Shown: positions 45,156-53,870, numbered from the stretch's first letter. The stretch is 64,000 bases of DNA from Streptomyces sp. NBC_00663 (GCF_036226885.1 NZ_CP109027.1:372001-436000); one strand, 5' to 3'. Program-made: numbers and translations. The notes: generated from the letters alone by a model not told the origin.

Positions 45156-45173
45156 CTGAGTACATGTACTCAG
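45156..45173. promoter_or_regulatory. 18-bp perfect palindrome upstream of lipoprotein gene
   Basis: CTGAGTACATGTACTCAG is a perfect 9+9 inverted repeat 58 bp before the lipoprotein start, in a 193-bp gap. It is the likely operator of a dimeric regulator (GntR- or MarR-like by general shape). No regulator gene is adjacent. Confidence 0.7.
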
Positions 45174-45230
45174 GAAGCGGCAGCCATCCGGCGACGAGAG
45201 TGGAGGCACACCGAACGAGGGAGAGACACC

Positions 45231-45572
45231 ATGATCACGCCGCGCAGCAAGGGCCGCGCCGCTTCCGGCTCGCGGCCCCAAAAAGTGCGCGTCGCCGCCG
45301 TGTTGGCGAGCGCGGCCGCGGTGCTGACGCTCACCGGATGCGCGGGCTGGGAATACCAGGAGAACATCTGCGGCGGTGGCGAGTACCCCGTCCTGGCCGT
45401 GGGTTCGACCGGCTCCGCCTGCGTCCCGGACGACGAAGAGCCCTCAGCGGGATACGCGCGATATCCCGCGGGGAAGGTGCCGCAGGAGGTCGGCGACAAG
45501 TGGGACGTCTACTGGGAGACCCACACGCTCGACGAGGACGGCAACATCGTCGACCTACCGCACGCACGCTGA
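45231..45572 (+). CDS. Small lipoprotein (SCO0607-like)
   Basis: 113-residue exported lipoprotein. The hydrophobic segment (AAVLASAAAVLTLTGCAG) ends in lipobox LTGC with Cys near residue 37. The mature part has YPVLAVGSTGSACVPDDEEP, then GYARYPAGKVPQEVGDKWD, recalling the Streptomyces SCO0607-type lipoproteins. Two more cysteines may form a disulfide. ATG 45231 lies behind GGGAGAG. Function unknown. Probably controlled through the 18-bp palindrome upstream. Confidence 0.85.
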   Translation: MITPRSKGRAASGSRPQKVRVAAVLASAAAVLTLTGCAGWEYQENICGGGEYPVLAVGSTGSACVPDDEEPSAGYARYPAGKVPQEVGDKWDVYWETHTLDEDGNIVDLPHAR

Positions 45573-45826
45573 TCGCAGCCACCTCGGCGGCAGATGCGTG
45601 AGAGCAACTCCCGCCGCTGCGAGGCCAGTTGTCTCTGCCTCCCTCGGCGGTGCGGAGCATGCCGCGTGCCCAAGGCGGGCGGGCCGCCCTCCGTGATGCC
45701 CGCGTTGGCCACCACCACCGACGGCTGCTGCTGCTGCTGCGCAAGAGATGCCCTTCCCTTCGGCTCAGAGGCGCGTCCTGACCTCCTCACCTCTACCTCC
45801 GCAGGGAAGCGGCGTTCGGATGCGCC

Positions 45827-46159
45827 TCAGTCCCGTTCCGCCACGGCCATCTCACCCAGCTCGGACCAGTCGTCCTGCGGGATCGTCGCGTTGACGATCC
45901 GCGGTGTCTCGGCGAGATATGGCGGCAGAGTCCGCTGCGCGGCACGGAAGTGCTCGGAGCCGACGTGCGCGGCGCCGGCCTCGCCGTCACGGAAGGCTTC
46001 TACGAGGACGTACTCGGTGGGGTCCTCGACACTGCGGGACCAGTCGAACCACAGGCAGCCCGCTTCAGCTCGGGTGGCGCGGGTGAAGTCCTCGCTGATC
46101 TGCGGCCATTCGTCCGCGTGCTCGGGCAGGACCCGGAACTTGGCGGTGATGAAGATCAT
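45827..46159 (-). CDS. Antibiotic biosynthesis monooxygenase-type (ABM) protein
   Basis: 110-residue ferredoxin-like protein of the ABM/quinol monooxygenase family. It starts MIFITAKFRVLPEHADEWPQ, with EAGCLWFDWSRSVEDPTEYV and AAHVGSEHFRAA, all typical. These are cofactor-free monooxygenases or small-molecule-binding proteins. Monocistronic; substrate unknown. Confidence 0.9.
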   Translation of the reverse strand: MIFITAKFRVLPEHADEWPQISEDFTRATRAEAGCLWFDWSRSVEDPTEYVLVEAFRDGEAGAAHVGSEHFRAAQRTLPPYLAETPRIVNATIPQDDWSELGEMAVAERD

Positions 46160-46296
46160 CAGGTCTCCTCTGTGGTGGCGTGAGTCCAGGATGGATCACC
46201 CAGCCCCCGTGTCGCACCCTGCGACTGCCGGCGCCGGGATGATTCACGCGAGGAGCCCAGGGAAGCGGCGCCCAGGCACCGGATGTGTGCCGGGGC

Positions 46297-47328
46297 TCAG
46301 CCTGCCACGCGTACGCCGAACTGGAACGATCCGATCGTGCTCATCGACTCGTAGCGCACATAGGCGCCCGGGTACGGGGCGTGCAGGACCTGGTTGTTGC
46401 CCGCGTAGAGGCCGACGTGCTCGGTGTTGTTGAAGAAGACGAGGTCACCGGGCTTGAGCGCGCTCATGCCGATGTGGGTTCCGTCGTTGACCTGCGTGTA
46501 GGTGACGCGGGATATGGGGATACCGGCCTGCGCGTAGGCCCACTGCGTCAGGCCCGAGCAGTCGTAGGAGTTGGGGCCCGTGCCGCCCCGGGCGTACGGC
46601 TTGCCTACCTGAGTGGCGGCCGCGTTCAGGGCGGCGGCACCGAAGGGAGAGGCGGCCACCTCGCCGCCGAGGTCGACACGTTCCGAAGCGGTGCGGCTGG
46701 CACGCTCCTCGGAATCAGCGATCTCCTGACGCTCGGCGGCGGTCAGGGAGTTCAGCAGCCGCTGCGCCTTGCCGAGTTTGGCCTGGATCTCCTTCTTCTT
46801 CTCGCCGAGCTCGGTGCGGGTATCGGCGAGGTCCTTGAGCTTCTCCGTGGCCTCGGCGCGCCGCTGGGCCAGCTTGCGCTGCTTGACCTGGACCTTCTTC
46901 AGCGACGTCAACTGCTGCGCGGACAGCGATTCAAGCGTGGAGGCCTGGTCGAGGTAGTCGTCCGGGTCGGCGGAGAGAAAGAGCTGGACCGAGGGGTCGA
47001 TGCCACCCGAGCGGTACTGGGCGCTGGCCATCGAACCGAGGCCCGCACGCAGTTCATTGAGTTCGTCCTGACCGCGGGCGACCTCGTCCTGGAGCGCGCC
47101 GATCTCCTTCTGAAGCTTCTCCTGCTTCTCCTTGGCCCCGTCGTACTGGTTGGTGGCCCGCTCCGTCTCTTCGTAGAGCTTGTCGACCTGCGCCTTCACC
47201 TCGGTCTTCGTGGGCTTGGGGGCCGCGTTGGCGGCCTGCGAGGTGAGAGCCACCGCGGCGGCTGCGGTCGCGGTGAGCACGCTCACGCGGGTGCGGCTCT
47301 GCGGCTTGGGTCGGCGGTGAAGCGCCAC
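46297..47328 (-). CDS. NlpC/P60 (C40) cell-wall endopeptidase
   Basis: 343-residue secreted peptidoglycan hydrolase. It starts at GTG 47328 behind AAGGAG; signal peptide ends near residue 35 (ANA-APKP). A long coiled coil (about 37-210, rich in Lys, Glu, Leu, Gln) is followed by the NlpC/P60 domain (about 225-343). Catalytic Cys is in NSYDCSGLTQWAYAQAG, His in NNTEHVGLYAG, and the third polar residue (His) in VLHAPYPGAYV. This is the RipA/Cgl-type layout common in Streptomyces, acting in cell division, branching or spore wall turnover. Confidence 0.95.
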   Translation of the reverse strand: MALHRRPKPQSRTRVSVLTATAAAAVALTSQAANAAPKPTKTEVKAQVDKLYEETERATNQYDGAKEKQEKLQKEIGALQDEVARGQDELNELRAGLGSMASAQYRSGGIDPSVQLFLSADPDDYLDQASTLESLSAQQLTSLKKVQVKQRKLAQRRAEATEKLKDLADTRTELGEKKKEIQAKLGKAQRLLNSLTAAERQEIADSEERASRTASERVDLGGEVAASPFGAAALNAAATQVGKPYARGGTGPNSYDCSGLTQWAYAQAGIPISRVTYTQVNDGTHIGMSALKPGDLVFFNNTEHVGLYAGNNQVLHAPYPGAYVRYESMSTIGSFQFGVRVAG

Positions 47329-47394
47329 GGGGACGAACTCCTTCTCCCTCCACCGCCACCCACCTCGTGTGAGCGATCATCTGTGCGAAGGTTC

Positions 47395-47445
47395 GAGACC
47401 TCACCTTAGTGATCTTCTTGTGACCATTTCAAAGTTTGGAGCGCA
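47395..47445 (-). promoter_or_regulatory. Probable promoter of NlpC/P60 gene
   Basis: On the minus strand TTGAAA, an 18-base spacer and TAAGGT lie about 70 bases before the start codon. Vegetative-type match; no riboswitch fold was recognised. Confidence 0.4.
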
Positions 47446-47548
47446 CAATTTCAGTCGCGTTCTGCACTGTTGGCGCAAAAATCGCTCACAACCCGCCCAT
47501 CACAGCGTGTTCTGCGGCGCGGCCTCGGTGACCCGGCATCGGTATGAC

Positions 47549-47580
47549 GAGGGGCGCGGGCAGGACACCGCGCGCCCCTC
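47549..47580 (-). terminator. Hairpin after the CU044_5270-like gene
   Basis: GAGGGGCGCG (47549-47558) and CGCGCCCCTC (47571-47580) around a 12-base loop, 11 bp beyond the minus-strand stop at 47591. Confidence 0.75.
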
Positions 47581-47590
47581 ACGGGTGTGC

Positions 47591-48565
47591 TCAGGGGCGG
47601 GCGCCGGGCTTGTCGACGACGCCCCAGGCGGCGCGGGCGCTGACCATCTCTCCGTCGTCCCGGGACTCCCCGAGGTAGGCGTAGCTCCCAGGCTCGAAGA
47701 AGAACTCCTGCTTGCCCTGCCAGCCCGAGGGCGTCTTCTCGGCGTAGGTCACGCGCACGCCGATCGCCGCGCGGCCGAGCGGGTCCTTCACGCCGGTCGT
47801 CACCCGGGCTCCGGGGATCTTCGCGAGAGCACGGAACAGACCCGCCTGGGCGTTCGGCGGGATCAGCACCGACCGGTACAGAACGGAGATCTCCCGCCAG
47901 TCGCGCTGCGCGCGCGTCTCCCCGTCAACGGAGCCGATGGCGTGCTCCTCACGGATGCGCTTCATCATCCGGTCGGGGTCGGAGGGGAGGGTGGCGAGGA
48001 AGCGGTAGAACTGCCGCTGGGAGCGGTCGTCGTAGCCCTCCTTCTTCCACTTCTCCTCCTGATTGGGGCCGTACCAGACCTGGAGCTCGTCGGGGTCGAA
48101 GTCCGAGATGTCACCGGACGGGGGGATGCCGGGCAGATTGGCGTGCCCGGTGCCGTCCCAGCGGGTCCACTCCTCACTGCTCTGCGGCTTGCCCTGGACG
48201 AAGACCGCGCTCTTCTCGTACACCCACTGCTTCGGGCCGGGTTCAGTGCCGTCGTGCCGCTCGACGGTGGCGGCGGCCAGTTCCAGGGCGTCGGCAGAGG
48301 CTCCTGCCGACAGCACCTGGGGGCCCTTCCTCCCGGAGGCGCGGGTGCCGTCCTCGGGCAGGGTCGCGACGATCCCGGCGGTCACGGCGAGGGCCCCCGC
48401 GGTGGCAGCGCCGACCAGGAGCGTCCGGCGCCTGGCAGGCGCGGCGCGCTGAGGGCGGGTCTCCCGCAACACCGCGGTGAGCCGGGCCCGCGGCGCGGCG
48501 AGCTCGTCCGGGTCGGGAAGGGGTGCGTCGGCGCGCAGGCCGCGGAGTGCGGAGAGCTCGTTCAT
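47591..48565 (-). CDS. CU044_5270-family membrane protein (sigma partner)
   Basis: 324-residue protein. A short cytosolic N terminus (about 1-48) is followed by one membrane helix (RTLLVGAATAGALAVTAGIV) and an extracytoplasmic domain (about 75-324). It matches the CU044_5270 family encoded directly after ECF sigma factors. Its ATG overlaps the sigma stop (ATGA), so it is co-translated. An anti-sigma role is inferred from position and topology; no zinc-binding anti-sigma motif is seen. Confidence 0.88.
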   Translation of the reverse strand: MNELSALRGLRADAPLPDPDELAAPRARLTAVLRETRPQRAAPARRRTLLVGAATAGALAVTAGIVATLPEDGTRASGRKGPQVLSAGASADALELAAATVERHDGTEPGPKQWVYEKSAVFVQGKPQSSEEWTRWDGTGHANLPGIPPSGDISDFDPDELQVWYGPNQEEKWKKEGYDDRSQRQFYRFLATLPSDPDRMMKRIREEHAIGSVDGETRAQRDWREISVLYRSVLIPPNAQAGLFRALAKIPGARVTTGVKDPLGRAAIGVRVTYAEKTPSGWQGKQEFFFEPGSYAYLGESRDDGEMVSARAAWGVVDKPGARP

Positions 48566-49158
48566 GCGGGGTCACCTTCGTGGATGCGAGCTTCGATGAG
48601 GGGGCCGTCGGCCGCGCCGGCGGCGGTGCGCAGCTTCCGGCGGGCGCGGTTGAGGCGGGAGCGGACGGTGCCGACGGGGATGTCCAGGGCTTCGGCGATC
48701 TCCTGGTAGCCGAAATCGGCCCAGGCGAACAGCAGCAGGACGTGCCGGTCGCCTGCGGAGAGACGGGCCAGCGCGCCGGCCAGGGGGCGGGCGGCGGCCT
48801 CGGCGGCGATGCGGTCGTCGGCCAAGTCGGTCCAGCTGTCGGCGACCGGGTCATGGCCGGTGCGGGCCAGCAGCTTCAGGGCCCTGACCTCCTCCCGGCG
48901 CTGCCTGCCGATCTGCTTGGCGGCGATGCCGTACAGCCAGGGCCGGACGCCGGCGCGGGCCGGGTCGAACCGGTCCCGTATCCGGAAGGCCGTCAGAAAC
49001 GTCTCGGCGGTGACATCTTCAGCCACGTCCCGGCCGAGCCGGCGGGCTACGTACTGGTGGATCGCCGGGGCGTGACGGTCGAAGAGCGCCGCGAAACGCT
49101 CGGGTTCCTCGAGTGAGGCGGCGATGAGCTCGGCGTCGCTGCCGGCCAGGTCGGTCAT
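48562..49158 (-). CDS. ECF-family RNA polymerase sigma factor
   Basis: 198 residues with sigma regions 2 (VARRLGRDVAEDVTAETFLT, FRIRDRFDPARAGVRPWLYG) and 4 (ARLSAGDRHVLLLFAWADFG, YQEIAEALDIPVGTVRSRLN). Start is ATG 49158 (MTDLAGSDAELIAASLEEPE); an upstream in-frame start is less likely. First gene of a two-gene operon with the membrane protein downstream. Target genes unknown. Confidence 0.94.
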   Translation of the reverse strand: MTDLAGSDAELIAASLEEPERFAALFDRHAPAIHQYVARRLGRDVAEDVTAETFLTAFRIRDRFDPARAGVRPWLYGIAAKQIGRQRREEVRALKLLARTGHDPVADSWTDLADDRIAAEAAARPLAGALARLSAGDRHVLLLFAWADFGYQEIAEALDIPVGTVRSRLNRARRKLRTAAGAADGPLIEARIHEGDPA

Positions 49159-49613
49159 GGACGGTCCGTCCGTTGGTCGCGTCGGTGAGTGCCAGGATGG
49201 CAGTGAGTGTTCACACCCTGTACTTGCCGAGTCGCGGCGAACGGGTTCACGCCGTCGCCCCGGGCGCCGCAATGTGCCGGGCCGGTCGGGCAGACGCCGC
49301 AGTCACCGTCGTCGGCTGACCAGTCCGCAGAACAGCACCCCTCCCCCACGACGGGCGCCCGGCATGTCAGCTGCGGCGAGCGTGTCGCTGTCGAAGAGTT
49401 CGCTGGGGTCCCGGTCGATCAGTCGGCCCTAACGCATCGTCCGATCGAATTCAAACTTGAACTCTTCCTTGGTCGCCAGGCGAATCCCATGGGCAGGTTT
49501 GACGCTCCGGCGTGGTGAACCGCCCTGCCCAGCGCATGCCGAAGCTTCGCAGAACCGTACCCGGTCCGCTCGGCGTCCTTGGGGAAACGCATCCGCACCA
49601 CCGAAGGCCGCCC
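49159..49613. other. 455-bp intergenic gap
   Basis: No supported gene. A plus-strand frame (49207-49518) lacks coding character. It contains the divergent promoters of the sigma operon and the membrane-protein gene, and an 18-bp inverted repeat at 49447-49464, annotated separately. Confidence 0.45.
49447..49464. promoter_or_regulatory. Inverted repeat GAATTCAA-AC-TTGAACTC
   Basis: Two 8-bp arms with one mismatch, in an unusually AT-rich spot of the gap, 150 bp before the membrane-protein gene. Possible operator. Confidence 0.4.
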
Positions 49614-50600
49614 ATGCCCCCGCAGCACCACGGCACTGTTCCTTCGACGCCCAGCAAGCCGCAACACGGCGTCGCCGCCACCACGTTCGCCGTTCTACTG
49701 CGCCACCGAGACACTCTGGCTGCCGCGACGGTACGTGTCGTCAGCCTGACCGCGCTGGCCGGGCTGCTGATGACGGCCACGGTCTTCGCCCTCTCGTGGC
49801 CCCTGTTCACCCACATGCGAAACGAACGCATCCGCTACCACCACCTTGAGGACCCCTACTCGCACGACCACTCCGATCTGGGGCTGGTGGCCCTGTGGAC
49901 GCTCCCTCTCTACCTGCTGTTGCTCGGAGTGGGCAGTGCGGCCTTGCAGAACGTGTGCTCCCGGGCGGTCGCGGCACATGTTCAGGGCTCCTCACGGACG
50001 CACGGTTCACCTACGACAGCGCGTAGTACACGGTTGCGGCCGATCGTCACCACATACGTACTGCGGGGCCTGATCGTGTGGACCCTGCCGCTGCTCGCCT
50101 TCGAGCTGACGCGCCGTCTGACCAGTAATGTGCTCGACACTCCCCTGCCCCTGGCGCGCGGATCATGGCCCTACACCCTCGTGTCGGCCTCACCGGCGGC
50201 CGCCGCGTGCCTCGCCGTGCTGCTCCGCCTCGCGCTGGCCCTCGCCCCCGCCGCGGCGTCCTCCGGCCTGAGTCCGCGCGAGGCCCTGCGCCGTTCATGG
50301 TCGCTGACGACAAAGACACGTGTGGGCGCGGTCCGCGTCTTGGCGACCGCACTGCCGCTGGCCGCGCTGACCGCCGCGGTCATCCGGCTCGCCACACAAC
50401 TGGCCCTGCCTCTACGTCCGTTACTGCGCGACCTGCTCGAAGAGGCAACGGGCAATGACTTCGCCGCCTACTACGCCGGCATCCTCGCACCCGTCATCGT
50501 CGGCATCCTCACGGCCGCGACCCTGACCTTCCCCGTCACGGCCACCGCCCTCGCCTGCCTCCACGAACGCCTGCGGTCCGACGCGGCACGAACGCGATGA
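49614..50600 (+). CDS. Polytopic membrane protein of unknown function
   Basis: 328 residues from ATG 49614 (behind GAAGG; ATG 49512 would add 34 unlikely residues). About six membrane segments are visible: VRVVSLTALAGLLMTATVFA, LVALWTLPLYLLLLGVGSAA, VLRGLIVWTLPLLAFEL, a segment around residue 200, and two near the C terminus. The HHLEDPYSHDHSD loop is His/Asp-rich. The overall layout resembles glycerophosphoryl-diester or DUF975-type integral membrane proteins, but I cannot assign a family. Confidence 0.78.
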   Translation: MPPQHHGTVPSTPSKPQHGVAATTFAVLLRHRDTLAAATVRVVSLTALAGLLMTATVFALSWPLFTHMRNERIRYHHLEDPYSHDHSDLGLVALWTLPLYLLLLGVGSAALQNVCSRAVAAHVQGSSRTHGSPTTARSTRLRPIVTTYVLRGLIVWTLPLLAFELTRRLTSNVLDTPLPLARGSWPYTLVSASPAAAACLAVLLRLALALAPAAASSGLSPREALRRSWSLTTKTRVGAVRVLATALPLAALTAAVIRLATQLALPLRPLLRDLLEEATGNDFAAYYAGILAPVIVGILTAATLTFPVTATALACLHERLRSDAARTR

Positions 50601-50701
50601 GCATCTGGACGACGTGAGTGAAGCGTGAGTCGACACGTTCCACCACCGAGGCGGCCTCGGACTTCAGGCAGGACTGACCTGCCTGGTCAACGACCGGGCG
50701 C

Positions 50702-51415
50702 TCAGGCCCGTTTCGCGGTCTCTGAGGCGCCCATGCCCTGGCTGGCGCGGCGCATGGCCTCGTACAGGGCTTCGTCCTCCGGTGGTTCCGGAAGCGGTCC
50801 GCGGGCCGGGGCCTGGAAGGACTGGATCATCCACGCCACCAGGCGGCGCCAGGCGTCCGGGGCGGCGTCGCAAGTGGCGCTGAGGACGCCGGCGTTGGCC
50901 ATCAGGAGCAGGACGAGGTCCCGGCTGGTGAAGTCCTCGCGCAGTCGTCCGCTGTCCTTGGCGCGGCTGATGAGTTCGAGGAAGCCCTGGTACGCCTGGG
51001 CGCGGAGTTCTTCCAGTGTCGGGGCTCCGGGGAAGCTCATGGTCATCACGTCGGCGAAGCCCCGGTCGGCGGCCTGCATCGTGCAGACCTCCTGGATGTA
51101 GCCGGTGAAGCCGTCCCATGGGTCCGGGTTGGCCAAGGCGTCGGTGGCGGCCTGTGCGTACGCCTCCATGCGGTCCGCGAAGACCGCGGCGGCCAGTTCC
51201 TCCTTGGCGGGGAAGTGCCGGAACAGGGTGGCGATACCCACCCCCGCCTCCCGCGCGACCGAGGCCATGGACGCGTGCAGCCCGTCGCGTCCGAACACGG
51301 TGCGTGCGGCGGCGATGATCCGCCCCCGGTTGCGCTCCGCATCGCTGCGCATCGACGGGCCTGCGGAGTCGGTCGTACCGCCGGCGCCGTGGTTGTTCTG
51401 GTTCCGGGAGGTCAT
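50702..51415 (-). CDS. TetR/AcrR-family regulator
   Basis: 237-residue TetR regulator. The HTH is at about residues 25-75 (RIIAAARTVFGRDGLHASMA, SVAREAGVGIATLFRHFPAK). The C-terminal domain resembles the TetR types with a SBP_C6-like or TetR_C_11-like helical bundle. ATG 51415 follows GGGAGG; a start at 51424 is possible. A 22-bp inverted repeat (51431-51452) just upstream is its likely autoregulatory site. The natural target gene may have been lost, since only a broken GH42 gene lies on the other side. Confidence 0.92.
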   Translation of the reverse strand: MTSRNQNNHGAGGTTDSAGPSMRSDAERNRGRIIAAARTVFGRDGLHASMASVAREAGVGIATLFRHFPAKEELAAAVFADRMEAYAQAATDALANPDPWDGFTGYIQEVCTMQAADRGFADVMTMSFPGAPTLEELRAQAYQGFLELISRAKDSGRLREDFTSRDLVLLLMANAGVLSATCDAAPDAWRRLVAWMIQSFQAPARGPLPEPPEDEALYEAMRRASQGMGASETAKRA

Positions 51416-51430
51416 GGGCCTCACACTATC

Positions 51431-51452
51431 AACCGGAAAGGCCGATCCGGTT
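51431..51452. promoter_or_regulatory. TetR operator AACCGGA-N8-TCCGGTT
   Basis: Perfect 7-bp arms around 8 bases, 15 bp before the tetR start codon. It sits between tetR and the GH42 remnant. Confidence 0.65.
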
Positions 51453-51486
51453 CCCGCGCTACCTGTGACGGCTCTGCGGTGACCTG

Positions 51487-52607
51487 GTGCGTTCGATGGC
51501 CGGCGGCCCCTGGCTGCTGATGGAGCACTCGACCGGCGCCGTCAACTGGCAGTCCGTGAACCGCGCCAAAGACCCCGGCGAGATGCGCCGCAACGCCCTG
51601 GCCCATGTGGCGCACGGCGCCGACGGCATCGCGTACTTCCAGTGGCGGGCCGCCAGAGCCGGCTCCGAACAATGGCACTCGGCCATGCTCCCGCACGCGG
51701 GCACGAGCAGTCGGATCTGGCAGGACGTCGTCCGGCTCGGCGCCGATCTCCAAGCATTGGCGGAGGTCCGTGGCAGTTCCGTCGCGGCGGACGTCGCCAT
51801 CGTCTGGGACTGGGACGCCCGTTGGGCCCTGGAACTCCCGTCCCAGCCCAGCTCACGGCTCCGCTTCCAGCAGCTCGTCCGGGACTGGTACACACCGCTG
51901 TGGCGTGCGGGCACAGCCGTGGACTTCGTACGCCCGATGCGGACCTTTCCCGCTATCGCCTGGTACTCGCGCCCAGCCTCTACCTGGTCGACGACGAGGG
52001 CGCCGCGAACCTCACCGCCTTCGCCGAGCGCGGCGGCACGCTGGCGGTGGGTTTCCACAGCGGGACGGTCGACGACAACTGCCATGTCCGGCTCGGCGGT
52101 TACCCCGGCGCCTTCCGGGACGTCCTCGGCGTGCGCGCGGACGAGCCGTTCCCGCTGCTCCCCGGCGAGACACGGAAGCTGACGGGCCAAGTCCCCCAGG
52201 ACGCCACCGCCACCCTGTGGTCCGAACGACTCCAGCTCACCGGCGCCGAAGCCGTCGCCACGTACGCCGACGGGCCGCTCGCCGACCTGCCGGCCGTCAC
52301 CCGGCATGCCTACGGCGCCGGCACCGCCTGGTACCTGGCCACCAGCCCCGAGCCGGCCACGCTGGCGTCCCTGTTGGGGCGCATCTGCGACGAGGCCCGC
52401 GCCCGCCCCGTCCTCGCCACTCCGTCGCCCGGCATCGAGGCCGTTCGCCGCAGCGGAACCGACGCGGACTACCTGTTCCTGATCGACCACTTCGGTGCCG
52501 GCGCCGAGATCCCGGCCCATGGCGTGGAACTGCTCACCGGCAAGCCCGTCCACGGCTCGGTGACCGTCCCGGCCGGAGGTGTTGCCGTGGTCCGCGAGAC
52601 GCGCTGA
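51487..52607 (+). pseudogene. GH42 beta-galactosidase, 5'-truncated and frameshifted
   Basis: It begins inside the GH42 barrel: GGPWLLMEHSTGAVNWQSVN carries the family's nucleophile Glu (LMEHSTG), then AHVAHGADGIAYFQWRA. At about 51938 a one-base loss shifts the frame: DFVRP is followed in the next frame by DADLSRYRLVLAPSLYLVDD. The trimerisation and C-terminal domains then run to the stop at 52607 (GGVAVVRETR). About 300 N-terminal residues are missing. Normally a beta-galactosidase or galactan-degrading enzyme. Confidence 0.88.
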
Positions 52608-52629
52608 ACACCGCCGCGCCGAGACGGAC

Positions 52630-52658
52630 AAGTCCCCGACAGGAGCTGTCGGGGACTT
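52630..52658 (+). terminator. Hairpin after the GH42 remnant
   Basis: AAGTCCCCGACAG and CTGTCGGGGACTT, perfect 13-bp arms around GAG, 22 bp past the GH42 stop. Confidence 0.88.
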
Positions 52659-52697
52659 CTCGTCCAGGGGTGTGCGCCGCCTTCCGGCGGGACGGGG

Positions 52698-52874
52698 TCA
52701 CCTGTGGGCGGCGCGGTTCATCTCGACGACGTCCTCCAGGGTGGGATCGGCGCCGAGAGCGGCGAAGCGCTTCCCTATGCTCTCCCGGACCGCCGCGTCC
52801 TTGACACGATCGGCCGCGGCCAGGGCTGCCGACAGTTCGTCCAGGGTCAGCTCGGTGCAGTAGGCGGGGCCCAT
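52698..52874 (-). CDS. Small protein or gene tail (58 aa)
   Basis: Short minus-strand frame from ATG 52874: MGPAYCTELTLDELSAALAA, then AADRVKDAAVRESIGKRFAA, ending VEMNRAAHR. It has good codon bias and amphipathic helices. There is no strong RBS (GTCAGCAGCC precedes). It could be a real small gene in operon with the hydrolase (57 bp upstream), or the C-terminal tail of a lost larger gene. I do not recognise the family. Confidence 0.45.
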   Translation of the reverse strand: MGPAYCTELTLDELSAALAAADRVKDAAVRESIGKRFAALGADPTLEDVVEMNRAAHR

Positions 52875-52930
52875 CGGCTGCTGACGGGGGTGGAGGCCTC
52901 CGTGCCCTCTCGGGCCGGTGACCGCGGGGG

Positions 52931-53809
52931 TCAGGCCGCCGCGTTCAGCAGGTCGGCCAGCACGTCGGGGCGTTCCAGGGCGATGAAGTGCCCGGCTTTC
53001 GGGATCTGGACGAAGTCGGCGGCCGGCAGCAGCCGCCTGTTGGCTTCCCGGTCCGAGGGGCGGGACCAGTCCTTCTCGCCGTAGACGAGGTGGACGGGTG
53101 CCTTGATCTCGGGGTAGCGGGAGCGGGCGGCGACGAAGCTGGGCAGTGCCTGGTAGACGGCGCGGGCGACCGTCGGGTAGCCGGGGCGGCCGCCCACCTG
53201 AAGGAGTTCGTCCACGTAGTCCTCGCGCAGCGCGCTCTTGTCGCCGAGGCCACCCTGGAGGATCTTGCGAAGGGCCGGCTTGGGCTCCACCCCCGCGATC
53301 ACCGGGCCCACGCCGGGCGCGAGGACTCCACCGACGACCACGCGGGCGAGGAGGCTCGACCGGGCGATGCCGCCGGGGAAGTCGTAGGTGTTGACCGCGA
53401 CGACGCGTCGTACCCGCTCCGGCAGATCGGCCGCGGTGGTCAGGGCGAGCACTGCGCCCATGGACTCTCCCGCCAACGTCACGTCGTTCAGGTCGAGTTC
53501 GGTCAGCAGCCGTTCGACGCCCGCCCGCATCGCGGGCTCGTCGTAGGACGCACCAGGCACGATCTCGGAGTAGCCCATCCCCGGCAGGTCGAGGGCGTAC
53601 ACGGTGTACCGGTCCGCGATCAGCGGGATGAGGTGGCGGAAGTGCTCGGCCTGGGTGCGCACCGTGTGCAGCAGGACCAGGGGGGCGCCGGTGCCCGCCT
53701 TGAGGTAGCGAAGCGTTCCCTCACGGCCGCCGGATCCCGTGCGGGGGACGAGGGTGTGGCTGGTGGTCCCCGGAATGTGAAGCGTGGGACGTGACTCTTG
53801 GCTGGGCAT
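52931..53809 (-). CDS. Alpha/beta hydrolase (TetR-regulon member)
   Basis: 292-residue alpha/beta hydrolase. It shows PLVLLHTVRTQAEHFRHLIP (oxyanion loop region), nucleophile Ser in LAGESMGAVLAL near residue 120, and late LVYGEKDWSRP (acid) and IPKAGHFIALERP (His). Start is ATG 53809 (MPSQESRPTLHIPG). No signal peptide, so intracellular. A paired operator (53871-53909) lies just upstream, and the gene is divergent from the MFS pump with its own operator pair. Haloalkane dehalogenase-, epoxide hydrolase- or esterase-like activity is possible. Confidence 0.92.
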   Translation of the reverse strand: MPSQESRPTLHIPGTTSHTLVPRTGSGGREGTLRYLKAGTGAPLVLLHTVRTQAEHFRHLIPLIADRYTVYALDLPGMGYSEIVPGASYDEPAMRAGVERLLTELDLNDVTLAGESMGAVLALTTAADLPERVRRVVAVNTYDFPGGIARSSLLARVVVGGVLAPGVGPVIAGVEPKPALRKILQGGLGDKSALREDYVDELLQVGGRPGYPTVARAVYQALPSFVAARSRYPEIKAPVHLVYGEKDWSRPSDREANRRLLPAADFVQIPKAGHFIALERPDVLADLLNAAA

Positions 53810-53870
53810 CTCGCCGACTCCTTGCGTATGAGGGGTTGCCGAGCCGGTCATGACTCTCGCCGGAGACGGA

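Noticed and set aside
45723..45741. A CTG/GCT trinucleotide run
   Set aside because: Only about five or six units in a GC-rich non-coding spacer; it could arise by chance and shows no link to a gene.
47329..47590. A c-di-AMP (ydaO-type) riboswitch before the NlpC/P60 gene
   Set aside because: Such riboswitches are common before Streptomyces cell-wall hydrolases, but the conserved core sequences could not be found here.
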